Origin: Rubrivivax sp.
GTDB lineage: Bacteria > Pseudomonadota > Gammaproteobacteria > Burkholderiales > Burkholderiaceae_C
Length of the DNA: 6,215 nucleotides
NCBI GenBank assembly: GCA_030693565.1
Contig: JAUYAJ010000521.1
Coordinates: forward strand, 1-6,215
Direction of reading: 5' to 3'
The translations under genes were made by a program, and so were the position numbers. Under the pieces are notes generated by a model, which had not been told where the DNA came from, made no database searches, and saw only the letters and a program-made list of their open reading frames with translations. Positions 1 to 5,886 of the stretch are shown here, in pieces (position 1 is the stretch's first letter; every line of letters begins with the position of its first letter).

Positions 1-219
1 AAAGCCATCGGCCAGAAGCTCGACAGCCACTTGCTCGAAGGCAGCGGGCTGCGGCTGGAAGGCGGGCGCATCGCCATCGACGCCGAAGGCGGCACCGGTG
101 TCGCCGGCCTGTGGGCCGGCGGTGATTGCCGCGCCGGCGGCCGCGACCTCACGGTCGAAGCCGTCGAAGACGGCAATCGCGCCGCCCACGCCATCCATGC
201 CGCGCTCGGCGGCGCCTGA
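1..219 (+). CDS. preT: Dihydropyrimidine dehydrogenase (NAD+) subunit PreT, C-terminal fragment
   Basis: Only the last 72 residues are in the window; the reading frame is open from base 1 and the gene starts upstream. PreT is the FAD-containing, GltD-like subunit that moves electrons between NAD(P)H and its partner PreA in the cytoplasm. The visible part is the end of the FAD-binding fold: GLWAGGDC (fragment residues about 36-43), whose Asp would contact the FAD ribityl chain as in GltD-type enzymes, followed by GGRDLTVEAVEDG and a final helix rich in Ala. The segment 'DLTVEAVEDG' is typical of this flavoprotein family. The main support for PreT, rather than another glutamate-synthase small-subunit relative, is preA starting 12 nt after the stop. 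The N-terminal Fe-S and NAD(P)-binding parts cannot be checked here. Confidence 0.88.
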   Translation, partial: KAIGQKLDSHLLEGSGLRLEGGRIAIDAEGGTGVAGLWAGGDCRAGGRDLTVEAVEDGNRAAHAIHAALGGA

Positions 220-231
220 TCGGAGACCCCC

Positions 232-1542
232 ATGGCCGACCTGCGCTGCAGTTTCGCCGGCATCAAGAGCCCGAACCCGTTCTGGCTCGCCTCGGCGCCG
301 CCCACCGACAAGGCCTACAACGTGCACCGCGCCTTCGAGGCCGGCTGGGGCGGTGTGGTCTGGAAGACGCTGGGCGAAGACGGCCCGCCGATCGTCAACG
401 TCAACGGCCCGCGCTATGGCGCGCTGCTGACGCCGGACCGGCGCATGCTGGGCTTCAACAACATCGAACTCATCACCGACCGGCCGCTGCAGACCAACCT
501 GGACGAGATCCGCGAGGTCAAGCGCGCCTGGCCCGAGCGCGCGCTGGTGGTGTCGCTGATGGTGCCGTGCACCGAAGCGGCCTGGAAAGCCATCCTGGCG
601 CGTGTCGAGGGCACCGGCGCCGACGGCGTCGAGCTCAACTTCGGTTGCCCGCATGGCATGAGCGAGCGCGGCATGGGCGCGGCCGTCGGCCAGGTGCCCG
701 AGTACATCGAGCAGGTCACGGCCTGGTGCAAGCAGCACAGCCGGCTGCCGGTGATCGTCAAGCTGACGCCCAACGTCACCGACATCCGGCCCGCCGCGGC
801 GGCGGCGCGGCGCGGCGGCGCCGACGCGGTGTCGCTGATCAACACCATCAACTCGATCATCGGCGTCGACCCGCTGACGCTGACCATCAGCCCGGCCACC
901 GGCGGCATGGGCTCGCATGGCGGTTACTGCGGCCCGGCGGTGAAGCCGATCGCGCTGCACATGGTGGCCGAGATCGGCCGCGCCGCCGCCACCGCCGGGC
1001 TGCCGATCTCGGGCATCGGCGGCATCGCCAGCTGGCGCGACGCGCTCGACTACATCGCGCTCGGCGCGGGCAACGTGCAGGTCTGCACCGCGGCGATGGC
1101 TTATGGCTTCAAGATCGTGCAGGACATGGCCAGCGGCTTGTCGGAGTACATGGACGAGCGCGGCTTCGCGACGATCGAAGACTTCCGCGGCCGCGCGCTG
1201 CCCAGCATCACCGACTGGCAGTACCTGAACCTGAACGCGATCAGCAAGGCGGAAATCGCGCAGGACCTGTGCATCCGATGCGGACGCTGCCACATCGCCT
1301 GCGAAGACACATCGCACCAGGCCATCACGGCGACCAAAGACGGCGCCCGCCACTTCGAAGTCAAGGACGAGGACTGCGTCGGCTGCAACCTGTGCGTCAC
1401 CGTCTGCCCGGTGCCCGAATGCATCACGCTGCGCCAGCTGGCGCCGGGCGAGCTTGATGCGCGCACCGGGCTGGCGGTGCTCGCGCAGGCAGCCGACTGG
1501 ACCCGCCACCCGAACAACCCGCTGCGGCGGCAGCCGGCTTGA
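232..1542 (+). CDS. preA: Dihydropyrimidine dehydrogenase (NAD+) subunit PreA
   Basis: 436 residues, cytoplasmic. With PreT it reduces uracil or thymine to the 5,6-dihydropyrimidine, the first step of the reductive pathway; in mammals both parts are fused in one long DPD chain. Residues about 1-305 are the FMN-binding TIM barrel. Residues matching the substrate and catalytic positions I recall for mammalian DPD are all present: N77 in FNNIELIT, N136 and catalytic C139 in NFGCPHGM, and N204-T205 in INTINS. The ERGMG loop (146-150), KLTPNVTDI (177-185) and GIGGI (261-265) are also typical. A C-terminal ferredoxin-like domain carries two 4Fe-4S motifs: C347/C350/C353/C357 and C382/C385/C388/C392. 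The length and the tail ending near WTRHPNNP suit bacterial PreA. The start is set by GGAGA at 222-226, five bases before ATG. The residue before the active-site Cys is Gly; I recall Ser in mammalian DPD. Confidence 0.96.
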   Translation: MADLRCSFAGIKSPNPFWLASAPPTDKAYNVHRAFEAGWGGVVWKTLGEDGPPIVNVNGPRYGALLTPDRRMLGFNNIELITDRPLQTNLDEIREVKRAWPERALVVSLMVPCTEAAWKAILARVEGTGADGVELNFGCPHGMSERGMGAAVGQVPEYIEQVTAWCKQHSRLPVIVKLTPNVTDIRPAAAAARRGGADAVSLINTINSIIGVDPLTLTISPATGGMGSHGGYCGPAVKPIALHMVAEIGRAAATAGLPISGIGGIASWRDALDYIALGAGNVQVCTAAMAYGFKIVQDMASGLSEYMDERGFATIEDFRGRALPSITDWQYLNLNAISKAEIAQDLCIRCGRCHIACEDTSHQAITATKDGARHFEVKDEDCVGCNLCVTVCPVPECITLRQLAPGELDARTGLAVLAQAADWTRHPNNPLRRQPA

Positions 1543-1561
1543 CGCCGGCGCCGGCCCGGCG
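1543..1561 (+). other. GC-rich inverted repeat in the preA-hydA spacer
   Basis: The 61-nt spacer is the longest gap inside the plus-strand operon. Directly after the preA stop, 1543-1548 (CGCCGG) pairs perfectly with 1556-1561 (CCGGCG) around a 7-nt loop. An overlapping 12-nt palindrome lies at 1544-1555. No T-run follows, so it does not look like a complete intrinsic terminator. It could protect a 3' end or moderate read-through into hydA, but in DNA this GC-rich such repeats arise by chance. No promoter motif is evident in the rest of the spacer. Confidence 0.3.
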
Positions 1562-1590
1562 CAACCTCACCCGACTCATGCGCGCCAGCG

Positions 1591-1596
1591 AAGGAG
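1591..1596 (+). promoter_or_regulatory. Shine-Dalgarno that fixes the hydA start
   Basis: AAGGAG lies 7 nt before the ATG at 1604. The same frame is open further upstream to an ATG at 1454, inside preA, but those extra 50 residues are Arg/Pro/Gly-rich with no family resemblance. Dihydropyrimidinases begin with the short beta strand seen right after 1604 (TLIRGGTVVNAD). The site therefore decides the start. Confidence 0.85.
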
Positions 1597-1603
1597 ACAG
1601 CCC

Positions 1604-3046
1604 ATGTCCAGCACCCTGATCCGTGGCGGCACCGTCGTCAACGCCGACCGCGAGTTCCGCGCCGACGTGCTCTGCGTCGATGGCCGCATCGCCGCCGTCG
1701 GCGCCGATCTGGCGGCCCCCGCCGGCGCCGAACAGCTCGACGCCGGCGGCCGCTACGTGATGCCCGGCGGCATCGATCCGCACACCCACATGCAACTGCC
1801 CTTCATGGGCACGGTGGCCGCCGACGACTTCTTCAGCGGCACCGCCGCCGGCTTCACAGGCGGCACCACCAGCATCATCGACTTCGTCATCCCCGACCCC
1901 CAGCAGCCGCTGATGGACGCCTTTCGCATGTGGCGCGGCTGGGCCGAGAAAGCCGCCGGCGACTACGGCTTCCATGTCGCCGTCACCTGGTGGAGCGAAG
2001 GCGTGCACGCCGACATGGGGCGGCTGGTGCGCGAAGAAGGCGTCAACACCTTCAAGCATTTCATGGCCTACAAGAACGCCATCATGTGCGACGACGAGAC
2101 GCTGGTGAACAGCTTCAAGCGTGCGCTCGAACTCGGCGCCATGCCCACCGTGCACGCCGAGAACGGCGAGCTCGTCTACCTGCTGCAGCAGGAAGTGCTG
2201 AAGATGGGCATCACCGGCCCCGAAGGCCACCCGCTGAGCCGCCCGCCGATGGTCGAAGGCGAAGCCGCCAACCGCGCGATCGCCATCGCCGACGTGCTGG
2301 GCGAGGCGATCTACATCGTCCATGTCAGCTGCATCGAAGCGGCCGAGGCCATCGCCCGCGCCCGCGCGCGCGGCCAGCGCGTCTACGGCGAAGTGCTGGC
2401 CGGCCACCTGGTGCTCGACGACAGCGTCTACCGCCACCCCGACTTCGCCACCGCCGCGGCCTATGTGATGAGCCCGCCGTTCCGCCCCAAAGGCCACCAG
2501 GAGATGCTGTGGCGCGGGCTGCAAAGCGGCCAGCTGCACACCACCGCCACCGACCACTGCGTGTTCTGCGCGCCGCAGAAAGCCGCCGGGCGCGACAACT
2601 TCACCCAGATCCCGAACGGCTGCGGCGGCATCGAAGACCGGCTGGCCGTGGTCTGGGACGCCGGCGTCAACACAGGCCGGCTCACGCCCAGCGAGTTCGT
2701 CGCCATCACCTCGGCCAACGCGGCGAAGATCTTCAACATCTATCCGCGCAAAGGCTGCGTCACCGCAGGCGCCGACGCCGACCTCGTGCTCTGGGACCCG
2801 GCCGCCACGCGCACCATCACGGTGAAAACGCAGTTTTCCAAAGGCGACTTCAACGTCTTCGAAGGCCGGCAGGTCAAAGGCGTGGCGACGCACACGCTGA
2901 GCCGCGGCCGCCTGGTCTGGGCCGACGGCGACTTGCGCGCCGTGGCGGGCGCCGGCCGCTATGTCGAGCGCCCGGCCTTCGGCCCGAACTTCGAAGCCAC
3001 GGGCAAACGCACCCAGGCGCTCGCGCCCACGGCCGTCGCACGCTGA
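1604..3046 (+). CDS. hydA: Dihydropyrimidinase (D-hydantoinase family)
   Basis: 480 residues from the ATG at 1604, normal for the family. It is a cytoplasmic, dinuclear-zinc amidohydrolase that opens dihydrouracil or dihydrothymine to the N-carbamoyl-beta-amino acid, the second step of the pathway; relatives also open 5-substituted hydantoins. The full metal set of the cyclic amidohydrolase superfamily is visible: H60 and H62 in GIDPHTHMQ, carboxylatable K151 in FKHFMAYK, H184 in PTVHAEN, H240 in YIVHVS and D317 in TATDHC. Y156 in the lysine motif and N338 in QIPNG match the substrate-binding positions of hydantoinases. The TIM barrel spans about 54-370, flanked by the N- and C-terminal parts of the small beta domain (GADADLVLWDP at 389-399). 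The gene lies between preA and the carbamoyl hydrolase, which favours a pyrimidine role over generic hydantoinase. A weak alternative is allantoinase or phenylhydantoinase, disfavoured by context. Confidence 0.96.
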   Translation: MSSTLIRGGTVVNADREFRADVLCVDGRIAAVGADLAAPAGAEQLDAGGRYVMPGGIDPHTHMQLPFMGTVAADDFFSGTAAGFTGGTTSIIDFVIPDPQQPLMDAFRMWRGWAEKAAGDYGFHVAVTWWSEGVHADMGRLVREEGVNTFKHFMAYKNAIMCDDETLVNSFKRALELGAMPTVHAENGELVYLLQQEVLKMGITGPEGHPLSRPPMVEGEAANRAIAIADVLGEAIYIVHVSCIEAAEAIARARARGQRVYGEVLAGHLVLDDSVYRHPDFATAAAYVMSPPFRPKGHQEMLWRGLQSGQLHTTATDHCVFCAPQKAAGRDNFTQIPNGCGGIEDRLAVVWDAGVNTGRLTPSEFVAITSANAAKIFNIYPRKGCVTAGADADLVLWDPAATRTITVKTQFSKGDFNVFEGRQVKGVATHTLSRGRLVWADGDLRAVAGAGRYVERPAFGPNFEATGKRTQALAPTAVAR

Positions 3047-3058
3047 AAGGACACCACC

Positions 3059-4330
3059 ATGGACACCCAAGTCAAACCCGACATCGCCGCGCTGCGCATC
3101 GACGGCGAGCGCCTCTGGGATTCGCTGATGGAACTGGCAAAGATCGGCGCCACGCCCAAGGGCGGGGTCTGCCGGCTCACGCTGACCGACCTGGACAAAC
3201 AAGGCCGCGACCTCGTCACCGGCTGGGCGCGCGAGGCCGGCATGACGGTGACCATCGACAAGATCGGCAACGGCTTCATGCGCCGCGCCGGGCGCAACGG
3301 CAGCCTGCCGCCCATCCTTACCGGCAGCCACATCGACACCCAGCCCACCGGTGGCAAGTTCGACGGCAACTACGGCGTGCTCGCCGGCATCGAGGTGGTG
3401 CGCACGCTCAACGCCCACGGCATCCAGACCGAGGCGCCGATCGAGGTCGCTTTCTGGACCAACGAAGAAGGCTCGCGCTTCGTGCCGGTGATGATGGGCT
3501 CGGGCGTGTTCGCCAAGGCCTTCACGCTCGAACATGCCTACGCCGCCACCGACACCGAAGGCAAGACGGTGCAGGGCGAGCTCGAGCGCATCGGCTACAT
3601 CGGCCCCGAGGAGCCCGGCGCGCACCCGATCGGCGCCTACTTCGAGACCCACATCGAACAAGGCCCGGTGCTCGAAGACCACGACGTGACCATCGGCGTC
3701 GTCACCGGCGTGCTCGGCATCCGCTGGTACGACTGCACCGTCACCGGCATGGAAGCCCATGCCGGGCCGACGCCGATGGCTTTGCGCAAAGACGCATTGC
3801 AAGTGGCGACGAAGCTGATGCAGGAGGTGGTGGCCTGCGCGCACCGCCACCCGCCTGGCGGGAAAGGACATGGCCGCGGCACCGTCGGCATGGTGCAGGT
3901 GCACCCGAACAGCCGCAACGTGATCCCGGGGCGCGTCAAGTTCAGCATCGACCTGCGCAACGCCAGCGACGCGCTGTGCGAAGCGATGGACGCCGACATC
4001 CGCGCGGTGGCCGCGCGGCTGGCCGCCGAGTCGGGCCTGCCCATCGTCATCGAGCAGGTTTCAGCCTACCCGGCGCAGTCCTTCCACCCCGACTGCGTCG
4101 ACGCGGTGGCGCGTGCGGCGAAAGCACTGGGCTACTCGAACATGCCGGCGGTGTCGGGTGCCGGCCACGACGCCGTCTACATGGCGCGGCTCGCGCCGGC
4201 CGGCATGATCTTCATTCCCTGCAAGGACGGCATCAGCCACAACGAGATCGAGGACGCCAAGCCCGAGCACATCACCGCCGGCGCCAACGTGCTGCTGCAT
4301 GCGATGCTGGAGCGTGCCGGCGTGGCGTGA
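3059..4330 (+). CDS. pydC: Beta-ureidopropionase-type M20 amidohydrolase (hydantoinase/carbamoylase family)
   Basis: 423 residues, cytoplasmic. Expected to hydrolyse N-carbamoyl-beta-alanine (from uracil) or N-carbamoyl-beta-aminoisobutyrate (from thymine) to the beta-amino acid, CO2 and NH3, the third step of the pathway. The two-metal site of the M20 peptidase-like family is intact: H91 in GSHIDTQ, bridging D102 in GGKFDGNYG, E136-E137 in TNEEGSRF (catalytic Glu and metal ligand), H198 in ETHIEQGP and H394 in GISHNE. Residues about 215-335 form the inserted dimerisation domain, beginning near GVLGIRWYD and including MEAHAGPTPM. The start has AAAGGA at 3046-3051, overlapping the hydA stop, 7 nt before ATG, so translation is probably coupled. 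The same family includes N-carbamoyl-L-amino acid hydrolase and allantoate amidohydrolase; sequence alone does not separate these, and the substrate call rests on the preTA-hydA context. Confidence 0.92.
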   Translation: MDTQVKPDIAALRIDGERLWDSLMELAKIGATPKGGVCRLTLTDLDKQGRDLVTGWAREAGMTVTIDKIGNGFMRRAGRNGSLPPILTGSHIDTQPTGGKFDGNYGVLAGIEVVRTLNAHGIQTEAPIEVAFWTNEEGSRFVPVMMGSGVFAKAFTLEHAYAATDTEGKTVQGELERIGYIGPEEPGAHPIGAYFETHIEQGPVLEDHDVTIGVVTGVLGIRWYDCTVTGMEAHAGPTPMALRKDALQVATKLMQEVVACAHRHPPGGKGHGRGTVGMVQVHPNSRNVIPGRVKFSIDLRNASDALCEAMDADIRAVAARLAAESGLPIVIEQVSAYPAQSFHPDCVDAVARAAKALGYSNMPAVSGAGHDAVYMARLAPAGMIFIPCKDGISHNEIEDAKPEHITAGANVLLHAMLERAGVA

Positions 4331-4351
4331 GGCGCAGCCGCGCCGCGCCGG
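4317..4351. terminator. Candidate terminator hairpin at the convergent operon junction
   Basis: Bases 4317-4327 pair with 4341-4351 over 11 positions: ten Watson-Crick pairs and one G.U (4323 with 4345) in the plus-strand RNA. Two more pairs (4328.4340 as U.G and 4329-4339) shrink the loop to 9 nt. The stem covers the last codons and stop of the amidohydrolase gene and ends one base before the stop codon of the minus-strand small gene. No T-tract follows on either strand, so it is not a canonical intrinsic terminator. Its position between tail-to-tail operons makes a termination or 3'-end protection role plausible. In minus-strand RNA the wobble becomes an A.C mismatch, so it should be stronger for the plus operon. 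Confidence 0.5.
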
Positions 4352-4519
4352 TCAGTCGTTGGCGTCGCGCAGCGAATGCGCGAGGTCGACCACCATGGCG
4401 ATGGCGCCGACCCCGATCACGATCACCAACGCGAAGTCCTTCAGCTTGAGCACCATCGGGGCGACGTAGCACAGCACCAGCACGATGGCCAGCAGGGTGG
4501 CAAAGATTCGGGTTGTCAT
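4352..4519 (-). CDS. Small two-helix membrane protein downstream of TRAP dctM
   Basis: A 55-residue protein that I do not recognise as a named family. It starts MTTRIFATLLAIVLV and ends LRDAND. Two hydrophobic segments are clear: about residues 6-24 and 29-47, joined by a short turn with K25, K27 and D28; the C-terminal tail (48-55) is polar and mixed-charge. This predicts a helical hairpin in the inner membrane. Support for it being real: its start follows the dctM stop by 20 nt on the same strand, GGGAG lies 9 nt upstream of the ATG, the frame fills the space up to the convergent junction, and the hydrophobic pattern is coherent. It is probably co-transcribed with dctQM. A role as an accessory or stabilising part of the TRAP transporter is inference from position only; standard TRAP systems have just P, Q and M parts. 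It has no visible signal-peptide cleavage site or catalytic motif. Confidence 0.78.
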   Translation of the reverse strand: MTTRIFATLLAIVLVLCYVAPMVLKLKDFALVIVIGVGAIAMVVDLAHSLRDAND

Positions 4520-4533
4520 GTCATCTCACTCCC
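4516..4533 (-). promoter_or_regulatory. Shine-Dalgarno and nested start-stop before the small gene
   Basis: Reading on the minus strand after the dctM stop, GGGAG (4533-4529) is followed by two ATGs. The first (4524-4522) opens a two-codon frame, ATG ACA TGA, whose stop overlaps the second ATG (4519-4517) as ATGA. The first ATG is only 4 nt from GGGAG; the second is 9 nt away and opens the 55-residue frame. The second is therefore taken as the start. Re-initiation from the minimal frame is possible but unproven. Confidence 0.5.
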
Positions 4534-4539
4534 GGCCTC

Positions 4540-5886
4540 TCAGCCACCGTAAAGCTGGGCCGGCAACCACAGCGCCACCTGCGGGAAGACGTACAGGATC
4601 ACCATCGTCACCAGCACGATGTAGACGAAGGGCATGCAGCCGCTGAAGATCTGCGTCAGCAGCACCGACGGTGGGCTGACGCCTTTGAGGTAGTAAGCCG
4701 CCATCGCCATCGGCGGCGAGAGGAAGGCGGTCTGCAGGTTGATCGCCACCAGGATGCCGAACAGCATCGGGTCGATGCCGAAGTGCGGCAGCATCGGCAG
4801 GAAGATCGGCACGAAGATGATGATGATCTCGGTCCACTCGAGCGGCCAGCCGAGCACGAAGATGATCGCTTGCGACAGCAGCAGGAAGGTGACCGGGCTG
4901 AGGTCCAGCCCGAGCACGAAGTCCTTGATCAGCACGTTGCCGCCCAGGTAGGCAAACACCGACGCAAAGGTCGCCGAGCCGACGAACAGCCAGCACACCA
5001 TCGCCGAAGTGCGCGCGGTCAGCACCATCGATTCGCGCAAGCCTTTCCAGGTCAGCGTGCGGTAGGCCGCGGCCAGCAGCATGGCGCCGAAGGCGCCCAC
5101 CGCGGCCGCCTCGGTCGGCGTGGCGATGCCGGCCAGGATGGCCCCCAGCACCGACAGGATCAGCAGCGCCAGCGGCAGGAAGGACTTGGCCAGCATCGCC
5201 AGCACCACGGCCGCTTTGACATTGCCCTCGGCCTTGGGCAAGGGCGGCGCCATCTGCGGCTTGAAGATGCCGATGGCGACGACGTAGAGCACGTACATGC
5301 CGGCGAGCAGGAAGCCGGGCACGATGGCCGCTGCGTAGAGCTTGACGACCGAGATGCTGGCCATCGCGCCGTAGACGATGAGCATGATCGACGGCGGGAT
5401 CAGGATGCCCAGACAGCCACCGGCGCAGACCACGCCGGCGGCCAGGCGCGAGTCGTAGCCGGCCTTGAGCATCTGCGGGAACGCCAGCATGCCCATCAGC
5501 GTGACGACGGCGCCGACGATGCCGGTCGCGGTGGCGAACAGCGCGCAGGTGGCCAGCGTGGCCACCGCCAGCGAAGCGGGCACGTCCTTGAGCGCGATCT
5601 GCAGGCTCTTGAACAAGTTGTCCAGGATGCCGGCGCGCTCGACCAGGTAGCCCATCAACAGGAACAGCGGGATCGACACCAGCGCGTCGTTGTTGAGCAC
5701 GGTGAAGGTGTTCTGGGTCAGCAGGTAGAAAACCCGGCTGTCGAAGAACGCCTGGTGGGCCTGGAAGTAGGCGTAGAAGCCGAAGCCGACGCCCAGCGCC
5801 ATCAGCGTGAATGCGACCGGGAAGCCGATCATGATCGTGAAGACCAGGATCCCCAGCATCGTCAGCGCCACCGCGGGATCGCTCAT
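4540..5886 (-). CDS. dctM: TRAP transporter large permease, DctM family
   Basis: 448 residues, the usual size for the family; a polytopic inner-membrane protein that carries the substrate and couples its uptake to an ion gradient, working with DctQ and a periplasmic binding protein. Hydrophobic segments run from residue 6 almost to the end, consistent with the roughly 11-12 helix/re-entrant fold. Conserved stretches: GGCLGILIPPSIMLIVYG (156-173), GIATPTEAAAVGAFGA (253-268) and LQTAFLSPPMAMAAYYL (384-400). The segment ATGIVGAVVTLMG (120-132) and the WPLEWTEIIIIFVPIF region (347-362) resemble the FcbT3/TakM-like branch (often labelled mannitol/chloroaromatic), whose known members move 2-oxo acids or aromatic acids; this subgrouping is from memory. 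ATG at 5886 is preceded by AAAAGG (5899-5894) 7 nt upstream and overlaps the dctQ stop as ATGA, indicating translational coupling. The substrate cannot be told from the permease. Confidence 0.96.
   Translation of the reverse strand: MSDPAVALTMLGILVFTIMIGFPVAFTLMALGVGFGFYAYFQAHQAFFDSRVFYLLTQNTFTVLNNDALVSIPLFLLMGYLVERAGILDNLFKSLQIALKDVPASLAVATLATCALFATATGIVGAVVTLMGMLAFPQMLKAGYDSRLAAGVVCAGGCLGILIPPSIMLIVYGAMASISVVKLYAAAIVPGFLLAGMYVLYVVAIGIFKPQMAPPLPKAEGNVKAAVVLAMLAKSFLPLALLILSVLGAILAGIATPTEAAAVGAFGAMLLAAAYRTLTWKGLRESMVLTARTSAMVCWLFVGSATFASVFAYLGGNVLIKDFVLGLDLSPVTFLLLSQAIIFVLGWPLEWTEIIIIFVPIFLPMLPHFGIDPMLFGILVAINLQTAFLSPPMAMAAYYLKGVSPPSVLLTQIFSGCMPFVYIVLVTMVILYVFPQVALWLPAQLYGG

Noticed and set aside
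1454..1603. An N-terminal 50-residue extension of hydA starting inside preA
   Set aside because: No Shine-Dalgarno suits it, the composition is shadow-like, and the ATG at 1604 has an ideal AAGGAG and family-typical N-terminus.
1424..3904. An 826-codon open frame on the minus strand opposite hydA and the amidohydrolase gene
   Set aside because: It runs antisense to two genes with complete catalytic motifs. The translation is His/Ala/Gly/Val-rich without a fold-like pattern, the usual product of reading a GC-biased gene backwards.
1930..4449. An 839-codon plus-strand frame overlapping hydA and the amidohydrolase gene
   Set aside because: It is out of frame with both genes and Arg/His/Pro-rich, and crosses the junction between two genes that each have their own start signals. 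It is a shadow frame, as is the 126-1457 frame over preA.
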